A model generated the notes under the pieces. That model saw only the letters and a list, made by a program, of their open reading frames with translations, was not told the origin of the DNA and made no database searches. From Platycnemis pennipes (taxonomy: Eukaryota; Arthropoda; Insecta; Odonata; Platycnemididae), in contig OW121856.1 in NCBI GenBank assembly GCA_933228895.1, forward strand, positions 17,005,805-17,069,804: a DNA stretch of 64,000 nucleotides, in the 5' to 3' direction. Made by a program: the position numbers and the translations under genes. Shown here in pieces: positions 38,251 to 50,170 of the stretch. The number at the start of each line of letters is the position of its first letter. Position 1 is the stretch's first letter.

Positions 38251-39214
38251 TTGAAAGAATTTCATTTTTGAGTGAACGCCTTTAAGAAGGATTTATTTAT
38301 TTCACCCTTAAAGTATGCGTTTTTTTGGTGCACTGTTATAAATAAAGGCGTTGGCGTCAATTATAGGTAAAAAAACAGTTGTGTAAAAAAATTTAGTTTG
38401 AAGAATTTCATTTTTGAGCGAAAGTCTCTTAATAGGATTTATTTATTTCACCCTGAAATTTTGAATAATTACCGTGAAGTGTTAAACAATGAGGCGATGG
38501 CGTCAATTATAGATTTTAAAAACTATATAAAATAATTAAGTAGTAAGAACTTCATTTTTGATCGAACGCCTCTAAATGAGATTTATATTTTTCACACCTT
38601 AATTTTGCGTTATTTCGGTGTCATGTTATACAATGAGTCGATGGCATCAATTAAAGGTAAAAAGCAGCTGTTTAAAAAAATTTAGTTGTAAGAATTTCAT
38701 TTTTGAGCATACACCTTTAAATAGGATTTATTTATATTACCCTGAAATTTTGCATTATTTTCGTTGAACTGTTATAAAATGAAACAATGGCGTCAATTAT
38801 AAGTAAAAAACATGTATAAAAAAATTTAGTTGGAAGAATTTAATTTTTGAGCGAACGCCTCTAATTAGGATTTATTTATTTCACCCAAATATTTTGCATT
38901 ATTTCGGTGAACTGTTATAAAATGAGGCAATGGCGTGAATTATAGGTAAAAAAACATATGCATAAAAAAATTTAGTTCGATGAATTTCATTTTTGAACTA
39001 ACGTCTCTAAAAAGAAATTATTTATTTCACCCTGACATTTTGCATTATTTTCGGTGAACTTTGTAAAATAAAGCGATGGCGTCAATTTTAAGTAAAAAAC
39101 ATCTGTATAAAAAAATTCTGGTGGGAGAATTTCATTTTAGAGCGAACGCCTCTAAATGGGATTTATTTATTTCAACATGAAATTTTGCATTATTTCGGTG
39201 AACTGTTATAAAAT

Positions 39215-42200
39215 GAAGCGATTTCGTCAATTATACTTAAAAATCAGCTGTATAAAAAATTTTGTTGGGAGAATTTCATTTTTGAGCGAACGCCTTGTGG
39301 TAGGATATATTTATTTCATCGTGAAGTTTTGTATTATTTCGGTGAACTTTTATAAAATGAGGCGATGACGTCTATTATAGGTAAAAAAACAGCTGTTATA
39401 AAAAAATTTATATGGATGAATATCAATTTTTAACCCACGCCTCTAATGGTCTTTATTTATTTCACCCTGAAATTTTGCATTATTTCGGTGAACTGTTATA
39501 AATTGAGGTGATGGCGTCAATTATAGGTAAAAAATCAGCAGTATAAAAATAATTTGTTGGAAGAATTTCATTTTTGAGCGTACGCCTCTAAAAAGGATTT
39601 ATTTATTTCACCCTGCAATTTTGCATTATTTCGGTGAACTGTTATGAATTGAGGCGATGACATCTTTTATGCGTAAAAAAACAGCTGTATAAAAAAATTT
39701 AGTTGGAAGAATTTAATTTTTGAGCGAGCCCCTCAAAAAAGGATTTATTTACTTCACCCTGAAAGTTTGCATTATTTCAGTGCACTGTTATAAATAAAGG
39801 CGAATGCGTCACATATAGGTAAAAAAATAGCTGTATAAAAAATTTTAGTTTGAAGAATTTAATTTTTGAGCGAACGACTTGTGGTAGGATTTATTTATTT
39901 CACCCTGAAATTTTGCATTATATCGGTGAACTGTTATAAAATAAGGCGATGGCGTCAATTGTAGGTAAAAAAAACAGATGTATAAAAAAATTTTGTTGGA
40001 AGAATTTCATTTTTTAGCGAACGCCTGTAAATGGGATTTATTTATTTCAACCTGAAATTTTGCATTATTTCTGTGAACTGATACAAAATTAGGCGATGGA
40101 GTATACTATAGGTAAAAAAACAACTGTTTAAAAAAATTTAGTTGAAAGAATTTCATTTTTGAGCGAACGCCTTTAAGAAGGATTTATTTATTTCACCCTG
40201 AAATTATGCATTATTTCGGTGCACTGTTATAAAATGAGGCGATGCCGTTAATTATAGGTCAAAAAAAAGATGTTTAAAAAAATTTTGTTGGAAGAATATC
40301 ATTGTGGAGCGAATGCGCTTAAATAGGATTTATTTATATTACCCTGAAATTTTGCATTATTTTCGTTGAACTGTTATAAAATGAAACAATGGCGTCAATT
40401 ATAAGTAAAAAACATCTGTATAAAAAAATTCTGTTGGGAGAATTTCATTTTTGATCGAACGCCTCTAAATGGGATTTATATTTTTCACCCTGCAATTTTG
40501 CGTTATTTCGGTGTCATGTTATACAATGAGTCGATGGCATCAATTAAAGGTAAAAAGCAGCTGTTTAAAAAAATTTAGTTGTAAGAATTTCATTTTTGAG
40601 CAAACACCTTTAAATAGAATTTATTTATTTCACCTTGAAATTTTGCATTATTTCGGTGAACTGTTATAAAATGAGGCAATGGCGTAAATTATAGGTAAAA
40701 AAAACAGCGGTATAAAAAAAATTTGTTGGAAGAATTTCATTTTTGAGCGAACGCCCCTAATTAGGATTTATTTATTTCACCCTGCAATTTTGCATTATTT
40801 CGGTGCTGTTATAAAATGAGGCAATGGCGTAAATTATAGGTAAAAAAACATATTTATAAAAAAATTTAGTTCGATGAATTTCATTTTTGAACTAACGTCT
40901 CTAAAAAGAAATTATTTATTTCACCCTGACATTTTGCATTATTTTCGGTGAACTTTATAAAATAAAGCGATGGCGTCAATTTTAAGTAAAAAACATCTGT
41001 ATAAAAAAATTCTGGTGGGAGAATTTCATTTTACAGCGAACGCCTCTAAATGGGATTTGTTTATTTCAACATGAAATTTTGCATTATTTCGATGAACTGT
41101 TATAAAATGAAGCGATTTCGTCAATTATACTTAAAAATCAGCTGTATAAAAAAATTTTGTTGGGAGAATTTCATTTTTGAGCGAACGCCTTGTGGTAGGA
41201 TATATTTATTTCATCGTGAAGTTTTGCATTATTTCGGTGTACTTTTATAAAATGAGGCGATGACGTCTATTATAGGTAAAAAAACAGCTGTATAAAAAAA
41301 TTTAGATGGAGGAATATGAATTTTTAACACCTCTAAGTAGTACTTATTAGTTTCACCCTGAAATTTAGCATTTTTTTCGGTGAACTGTTACACAATGAGG
41401 CGATGGCGTCAATTCTAGGTAAAAAATCTGCTTCTTAAAAAAATTAAAATGGATGAATTTCATTTTTGCGCGAACGCCTTTAAATAGGATTTATTTATTC
41501 CACCCCGCAATTTAACATTATTCCGGTGAACTGTTATAAAATGAGTCAATGGCGTTAATTATAGGTAAAAAAAACAGATGATAAAAAAAATTTAGTTCGA
41601 AGAATTTCATTTTTGAGCAAATGTCTCTAAAATGAAATTATTTATTTCACACTCAAATTTGGCATTATATTCGGTGAATTGTTATAAAATGAGGCGAGGA
41701 CGTCAATTATAGATATTATAAGGTCAAAAAACCAATGTATAAAAAATTCTGTTGGAAGAATTTCATTTTTAAGCGACCGCGCTTAAATAGGATTTATTTA
41801 TTTCACCCTGAAATTTTGTATTATTTTCGTTTAACTGTTATAAAATGAAGCGATGGCCTCAATTATAAGTAATAAACATCTGTTGAAAAAAATTTTGTTG
41901 GAAGAATTTCATTTTTGAGCGAACGCCTTGTGGTAGGATTTATTTATTTCACCCTGAATTTTTGCATTATTTTGGTGAACTGTTATAAAATGAGGTGATG
42001 ACGTCTATTATAGGTAAAAAAAACCGCTGCATAAAAAAATTTATATGGAAGAATATCATTTTTTAGCCCACGCCTGTAATAGTTTTTATTTATTTCACCC
42101 TGAAATTTTGCATTATTTCGGTGAACTGTTATAAAATGAGGCGATGGCGTCAATTATAGGTAAAAAAACAGCGGTATAAAAAAAATTTGTTGGAAGAATT

Positions 42201-45200
42201 TCATTTTTGAGCGAACGCCTCTGAAAAGGATTTATTTTTTTCACCCTGCAATTTTGCATTATTTCGGTGAACTGTTATAAAATGAGGCGATGGCGTGAAT
42301 TATAGGTAAACGAACAGATGCATAAAAAAATATAGTTGGAAGAATTTCATTTTTGAGCGAACGCCTCTGAAAAGGATTTATTTTTTTCACCCTGCAATTT
42401 TGCATTATTTCGGTGAACTGTTATAAAATGAGGCGATGGCGTCAATTATAGGTAAACGAACAGATGCATAAAAAAATATAGTTGGAAGAATTTCATTTTT
42501 TAACGAACGCCTCTAAATAGGATTTATTTTTTTTACCCTGGAATTTTGCAGTATTTCGGTGTACTGTTATAAAATAATAATGCGATGGCGTCAATTATAG
42601 GTAAAAAAAACAGCTGTATAAAAAAATTTAGTTAAAAGAATTTCAGTTTTTAGCGAACGCCTATAAATGGGATTTAATTATTTTAACTTGAAATTTTGCT
42701 TTATTTTGGTGAAGTGTTATAAAATGAGGCGATAGCGACAATTTTAGGTAAAAAATCAGCTGTGTAAAAAAATTTAGTTGTAAGAATTTCATTTTTTAAC
42801 TAACGCCTCTAAATAGGATTTATTTATTTCACCTTGAAATTTTGCATTATTTCGATAAACTTATATAATGAGGCGATGGCGTCAATTATAGGTAAAAAAA
42901 ACAGCTGTATAAAAAAATGTAGTTGGAAGAATTTAATTTTTGAACGAACGCCTCTAAATAGGATTTATTTATTACACCTAGAAATTTTGCACAATTTCGG
43001 TGAACTGTTATAAAATGAGGCGATGGCGTCAATTATAGGTAACAAAAACAGCGGTATAAAAAAAATTTGTTGGAAGAATTTCATTTTTGAGGGAACCCCT
43101 CGAAAAAAGATTTATTTATTTCACCCTGCAATTTTGCATTATTTCGGTGAACTGTTATAAAATGAGGCGATGGCATGAATGTTAGGTAAAAAAAACAGAT
43201 TTATAAAAAAATTTAGTTGGAAGAATTTCATTTCTCAGAAAACGTCTCTAACCTAAAATTATTTATTTCACCCTGAAATTTTGCATTATTTTCGGTGAAC
43301 TGTTATAAAATGAAGCGATGACGTCAATTATAAGTAAAAAACATCTGTATAAAAAAATTTTGTTGGCAGAATTTCGTTTTGAGCGAACGCCTTTAAGTAG
43401 GATTTATTTATTTCACCCTGAAGTTTTTCATTATTTCGGTGAACTATTATAAAATGAGGCGTTGGCGTAAATTATTGGTAAAAAAACAGCTGTATAAAAA
43501 AATTTAGATGGATGAATATCAATTTTTAACCCACGCCTCTAATAGTCTTTATTTATTTCACCCTGAAATTTTGCATTATTTTGGTGAACTCTTATAAAAT
43601 GAGGCGATGGCGTTATTTATAGGTAAAATAACAGCGGTATGAAAAAAATTTGTTGGAAGAATTTCATTCTTGAGCGAACGCCTCTAAAAAGGATTTATTT
43701 ATTTCACCCTATTTTTTGCATTATTTCGGTGAACTGTTATAAAATGAGGCGATGGCATGAATTATAGGTAAACAAACAGATGTATAAAAAAATGTAGTTG
43801 TAAGAATTTCATTTTTTAACGAACGCCTCTAAATAGGATTCATTTTTTTCACTCTGAAATTTTGCAGTATTTCGGTGTACTGTTATAAAATGAGGTGTAG
43901 GCGTCAATTATAGGTAAAAAAACATCGGTATAAAAAATTTAGTTGGAAGAATTTCATTTTTGAGCGAAAATCTCGGAGTAGGATTCATTTATTTAACCTA
44001 AATTTTGTAATATTTCTGAGACTGTTGTAAATAAGGTTACCACGTCAATGATAGGTAAAAAACAGCGGTATAAAAAAATTTACTTAGAAGAATTTCATTT
44101 TTGAGCAAACGCCTTTAAGTACGATTTAATTATTTCATCTTGAAATTTTGCTTTATTTTGGTGAAGTGTTATAAAATGAGGCGATAGCGACAATTATAGG
44201 TAAAAAATCAGCTGTGTAAAAAAATTTAGTTGTAAGAATTTCATTTTTGAGCTAACGCCTCTAAATAGGATTAATTTATTTCACCTTGAAATTTTGCATT
44301 ATTTCGATGAACTTATATAATGAGGCGATGGCGTCAATTATAGGTAAAAAAACAGCTGTATAAAAAAATGTAGTTGGAAGAATTTAATTTTTGAACGAAC
44401 GCCTCTAAATAGGATTTATTTATTACACCCTGAAATTTTGCACAATTTCGGTGAACTGTTATAAAATGAGGCGATGGCGTCAATTATAGGTAACAAAAAC
44501 AGCGGTATAAAAAAAATTTGTTGGAAGAATTTCATTTTTGAGGGAACCCCTCGAAAAAAGATTTATTTATTTCACCCTGCAATTTTGCATTATTTCGGTG
44601 AACTGTTATAAAATGAGGCGATGGCATGAATGTTAGGTAAAAAAAACAGATTTATAAAAAAATTTAGTTGGAAGAATTTCATTTCTCAGAAAACGTCTCT
44701 AACCTAAAATTATTTATTTCACCCTGAAATTTTGCATTATTTTCAGTGAACTGTTATAAAATGAAGCGATAGCGTCAATTATAAGTAAAAAACATATGTT
44801 TAAAAAAATTTTGTTGGCAGAATTTCTTTTTGAGCGAACGCCTTTAAGTAGGATTTATTTATTTCACCCTGAAGTTTTTTATTATTTCGGTGAACTATTA
44901 TAAAATGAGGCGTTGGCGTAAATTATTGGTGAAAAGAGCTGTATAAAAAAATTTAGTTTGAAGAATTTCATTTTTTAACGAACGCCTCTAAACACGATGT
45001 ATTGATTTCACCCTGAAATTTTGCATTACTTCGATGAACTGTTATATAATGAGGTGATGGCGTCAATTATTGATAAAAAAACAGCTGTATAAAAAATTTT
45101 GTTGGAAGAATTTAATTTTTGAGCGAACCCCTAAAAAAAAGATTTATTTATTTCACCCTGAATGTTTGCATAATTTCGGTGAACTGTAATAAACTGAGGC

Positions 45201-46927
45201 GATGGTGTAATATATACGTAAAAATTAGCCGTATACAAAAATTTAGTTGGAAGGTTTTCATTTTTAACGAACGCCTCTAAACACGATGTATTTATTTCAC
45301 CCTGAAATTTTGCATTGTTTCGGTGAACTGTTATAAAATGAAGCGATTTCGTCAATTATACTTAAAAATCAGCTGTATAAAAAATTTTGTTGGGAGAATT
45401 TCATTTTTGAGCGAACGCCTTGTGGTAGGATATATTTATTTCATCGTGAAGTTTTGTATTATTTCGGTGAACTTTTATAAAATGAGGCGATGACGTCTAT
45501 TATAGGTAAAAAAACAGCTGTTATAAAAAAATTTATATGGATGAATATCAATTTTTAACCCACGCCTCTAATGGTCTTTATTTATTTCACCCTGAAATTT
45601 TGCATTATTTCGGTGAACTGTGAGAATGAACATAAAATGAGACGATGGCGTAAATTATAGGTAAAAAAACAGCGGTATAAAAAAAATTGTTGGAAGAATT
45701 TCATTTTTGAGCGAACGACTCTTAATAGGATTTATTTATTTTACCCTGCAATTTTGCATTATTTCGGTGAACTGTTATAAAATGAGGCGATGGCGTGAAT
45801 TCAATGAAAAAAATTTAGTTGAAAGAATTTCATTTTTGAGTGAACGCCTTTAAGAAGGATTTATTTATTTCACCCTTAAAGTATGCGTTTTTTTGGTGCA
45901 CTGTTATAAATAAAGGCGTTGGCGTCAATTATAGGTAAAAAAACAGTTGTGTAAAAAAATTTAGTTCGAAGAATTTCATTTTTGAGCGAAAGTCTCTTAA
46001 TAGGATTTATTTATTTCACCCTGAAATTTTGAATAATTACCGTGAAGTGTTAAACAATGAGGCGATGGCGTCAATTATAGATTTTAAAAACTATATAAAA
46101 TAATTAAGTAGTAAGAACTTCATTTTTGATCGAACGCCTCTAAATGGGATTTATATTTTTCACACCTTAATTTTGCGTTATTTCGGTGTCATGTTATACA
46201 ATGAGTCGATGGCATCAATTAAAGGTAAAAAGCAGCTGTTTAAAAAAATTTAGTTGTAAGAATTTCATTTTTGAGCATACACCTTTAAATAGGATTTATT
46301 TATATTACCCTGAAATTTTGCATTATTTTCGTTGAACTGTTATAAAATGAAACAATGGCGTCAATTATAAGTAAAAAACATGTATAAAAAAATTTAGTTG
46401 GAAGAATTTAATTTTTGAGCGAACGCCTCTAATTAGGATTTATTTATTTCACCCAAATATTTTGCATTATTTCGGTGAACTGTTATAAAATGAGGCAATG
46501 GCGTAAATTATAGGTAAAAAAAACAGCGGTATAAAAAAAATTTGTTGGAAGAATTTCATTTTTGAGCGAACGCCTCTAAATAGGATTTATTTATTTCACC
46601 CTGCAATTTTGCATTATTTCGTTGCTGTTATAAAATGAGGCAATGGCGTGAATTATAGGTAAAAAAACATATGTATAAAAAAATTTAGTTCGATGAATTT
46701 CATTTTTGAACTAACGTCTCTAAAAAGAAATTATTTATTTCACCCTGACATTTTGCATTATTTTCGGTGAACTTTATAAAATAAAGCGATGGCGTCAATT
46801 TTAAGTAAAAAACATCTGTATAAAAAAATTCTGGTGGGAGAATTTCATTTTAGAGCGAACGCCTCTAAATGGGATTTATTTATTTCAACATGAAATTTTG
46901 CATTATTTCGGTGAACTGTTATAAAAT
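39215..46927. repeat. Higher-order repeat unit C (7713 bp, 53 monomers)
   Basis: This is the closest relative of unit B. It retains three monomers at about 40735-41186 that B lost (A has them at 27049-27500), and the GAGGGAACCCCTC and CTCAGAAAACG monomers near 43089-43300. It has a private one-monomer tandem duplication near 42290-42435, seen as two GAATTATAGG/CAATTATAGG plus GTAAACGAACAGATGC monomers in a row. Single-base differences from B include TTAGTTCGAAG near 45961 against TTAGTTTGAAG near 38393. Confidence 0.88.
42290..42440. repeat. Private single-monomer tandem duplication in unit C
   Basis: The monomer with GTAAACGAACAGATGCATA and GCCTCTGAAAAGG occurs twice in succession here, but once in A (near 28620) and once in B (near 34018). 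The first copy reads GGCGTGAATTATAGG and the second GGCGTCAATTATAGG. It shifts the B-to-C offset from 8288 to 8434 bp. Confidence 0.85.
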
Positions 46928-49470
46928 GAAGCGATTTCGTCAATTATACTTAAAAATCAGCTGTATAAAAAATTTTGTTGGGAGAATTTCATTTTTGAGC
47001 GAACGCCTTGTGGTAGGATATATTTATTTCATCGTGAAGTTTTGTATTATTTCGGTGAACTTTTATAAAATGAGGCGATGACGTCTATTATAGGTAAAAA
47101 AACAGCTGTTATAAAAAAATTTATATGGATGAATATCAATTTTTAACCCACGCCTCTAATGGTCTTTATTTATTTCACCCTGAAATTTTGCATTATTTCG
47201 GTGAACTGTTATAAATTGAGGTGATGGCGTCAATTATAGGTAAAAAATCAGCAGTATAAAAATAATTTGTTGGAAGAATTTCATTTTTGAGCGTACGCCT
47301 CTAAAAAGGATTTATTTATTTCACCCTGCAATTTTGCATTATTTCGGTGAACTGTTATGAATTGAGGCGATGACATCTTTTATGCGTAAAAAAACAGCTG
47401 TATAAAAAAATTTAGTTGGAAGAATTTAATTTTTGAGCGAGCCCCTCAAAAAAGGATTTATTTACTTCACCCTGAAAGTTTGCATTATTTCAGTGCACTG
47501 TTATAAATAAAGGCGAATGCGTCACATATAGGTAAAAAAATAGCTGTATAAAAAATTTTAGTTTGAAGAATTTAATTTTTGAGCGAACGACTTGTGGTAG
47601 GATTTATTTATTTCACCCTGAAATTTTGCATTATATCGGTGAACTGTTATAAAATAAGGCGATGGCGTCAATTGTAGGTAAAAAAAACAGATGTATAAAA
47701 AAATTTTGTTGGAAGAATTTCATTTTTTAGCGAACGCCTGTAAATGGGATTTATTTATTTCAACCTGAAATTTTGCATTATTTCTGTGAACTGATACAAA
47801 ATTAGGCGATGGAGTATACTATAGGTAAAAAAACAACTGTTTAAAAAAATTTAGTTGAAAGAATTTCATTTTTGAGCGAACGCCTTTAAGAAGGATTTAT
47901 TTATTTCACCCTGAAATTATGCATTATTTCGGTGCACTGTTATAAAATGAGGCGATGCCGTTAATTATAGGTCAAAAAAAAGATGTTTAAAAAAATTTTG
48001 TTGGAAGAATATCATTGTGGAGCGAATGCGCTTAAATAGGATTTATTTATATTACCCTGAAATTTTGCATTATTTTCGTTGAACTGTTATAAAATGAAAC
48101 AATGGCGTCAATTATAAGTAAAAAACATCTGTAAAAAAAAATTCTGTTGGGAGAATTTCATTTTTGAGCGAACGCCCTGTGGTAGGATTTCTTTATTTCA
48201 CCCTGATGTTTTGCATTATATCGGTGAACTGTTATAAAATGAGGCGATGGCGTCAATTATAGGTAAAAAAAAGCTGTATAAATAAATTTAGTTGGAAGAA
48301 TTTCAGTTTTTTGCGAACGCCTATAAATGGGATTCATTTATTTCAGCCTGAAATTTTGCATTATTTCGGTGAACTGTTACAAAATGAAACGATGGAGTAT
48401 ACTATAGGTAAAAAAACAGCTGTTTAAAAAAATTTAGTTGAAAGAATTTCATTTTTGAGTGAACGCCTTTAAGAAGGATTTATTTATTTCACCCTTAAAG
48501 TATGCGTTATTTTGGTGCACTGTTATAAATAAAGGCGTTGGCGTCAATTATAGGTAAAAAAACAGTTGTATAAAAAAATTTAGTTTGAAGGAATTCATTT
48601 TTGAGCGAAAGTCTCTTAATAGGATTTATTTATTTCACCCTGAAATTTTGAATAATTACCGTGAAGTGTTAAACAATGAGGCGATGGCGTCAATTATAGA
48701 TTTTAAAAACTATATAAAATAATTAAGTAGTAAGAACTTCATTTTTGATCGAACGCCTCTAAATGGGATTTATATTTTTCACCATGCAATTTTGCATTAT
48801 TTCGGTGAACTGTTATAAAATGAGGCAATGGCGTAAATTATAGGTAAAAAAAACAGCGGTATAAAAAAAATTTGTTGGAAGAATTTCATTTTTGAGCGAA
48901 CGCCTCTAATTAGGATTTATTTATTTCACCCTGCAATTTTGCATTATTTCGGTGCTGTTATAAAATGAGGCATTGGCGTGGATTATAGGTAAAAAAACAT
49001 ATTTATAAAAAAATTTAGTTCGATGAATTTCATTTTTGAACTAACGTCTCTAAAAAGAAATTATTTATTTCACCCTGACATTTTGCATTATTTTCGGTGA
49101 ACTTTATAAAATAAAGCGATGGCGTCAATTTTAAGTAAAAAACATCTGTATAAAAAAAGTCTGGTTAGGAGAATTTCATTTTACAGCGAACGCCTCTAAA
49201 TGGGATTTATTTATTTCAACATAAAATTTTGCATTATTTCGGTGAACTGTTATAAAATGAAGCGATTTCGTCAATTATACTTAAAAATCAGCTGTATAAA
49301 AAAATTTTGTTGGGAGAATTTCATTTTTGAGCGAACGCCTTGTGGTAGGATATATTTATTTCATCGTGAAGTTTTGCATTATTTCGGTGAACTTTTATAA
49401 AATGAGGCGATGATGTCTATTATAGGTAAAAAAACAGCTGTATAAAAAAATTTAGATGGATGAATATCAA
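46928..49470. repeat. Higher-order repeat unit D, intact part
   Basis: This follows C in register (offset 7713 to about 48166), then follows unit A (offset about 21980) through 48780. A one-monomer loss follows, and it continues with A at about 21836 (for example 49200 against 27364). The match ends near 49470, where D jumps from the equivalent of A 27640 to the equivalent of A 29545. Confidence 0.83.
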
Positions 49471-50170
49471 TTTTTAACCCACGCCTCTAATAGTCTTTAT
49501 TTATTTCACCCTGAAATTTTGCATTATTTTGGTGAACTGTTATAAAATGAGGGGATGGCGTTATTTATAGGTAAAATAACAGCGGTATAAAAAAAATTTG
49601 TTGGAAGAATTTCGTTCTTGAGCGAACGCCTCTAAAAAGGATTTATTTATTTCACCCTATTTTTTGCATTATTTCGGTGAACTGTTATAAAATGAGGCGA
49701 TGGCATGAATTATAGTTAACAAACAGATGTATAAAAAAATTTAGTTGGATGAATTTCATTTTTTCGCGATCGCCTCTAAATAGGATTTATTTTTTTCACT
49801 CTGAAATTTTGCAGTATTCCGGTGTACTGTTATAAAATGAGGTGTAGGCGTCAATTATAGGTAAAAAAACATCGGTATAAAAAAATTTAGTTGGAAGAAT
49901 TACATTTTTGAGCGAAAATCTCGGAGTAGGATTCATTTATTTAACCTAAATTTTGTAATATTTCTGAGACTGTTGTAAATAAGGTGACCACGTCAATGAT
50001 AGGTAAAAAACAGCGGTATAAAAAAATTTACTTAGAAGAATTTCATTTTTGAGCAAACGCCTTTAAGTACGATTTAATTATTTCATCTTGAAATTTTGCT
50101 TTATTTTGGTGAAGTGTTATAAAATGAGGCGATAGCGAAAATTATAGGTAAAAAATCAGCTGTGTAAAAA
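49470..50170. repeat. Unit D after a ~13-monomer internal loss
   Basis: At about 49465-49475 the monomer ATCAATTTTTAACCCACGCC continues as the CTAATAGTC series (A 29545 onward), skipping the A segment 27650-29540 that carries the CTAAGTAGTACTT, TCTAGG and GATATTATAAGG monomers. 49470-50150 then matches A 29550-30230 but with GTGACCACG rather than GTTACCACG after GACTGTTGTAAATAAGG. D is therefore not a simple copy of A-C. Confidence 0.78.

Larger units (their letters stand above)
31361..39214. repeat. Higher-order repeat unit B (7854 bp, 54 monomers)
   Basis: This aligns with unit C at stepwise offsets: 7854 (31361-32898), 8288 (from 32899), 8434 (from about 34000), 8726 (from 34649), 7568 (second eight-monomer copy to about 38930) and 7713 (to 39214). 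Each step is a whole number of monomers: +3, +1, +2, -8 and +1 in C. Aligned segments are nearly identical by eye. B contains the 1158-bp eight-monomer tandem duplication. Its last part, 37772-39214, has no equivalent at the end of A but resembles 23.2-24.4 kb. Confidence 0.88.

Noticed and set aside
31361..46927. Assembly artefact as the explanation for near-identical units B and C
   Set aside because: It cannot be excluded without reads, but B and C differ by several private monomer gains and losses and scattered base changes, which simple duplicated assembly of one locus would not produce.
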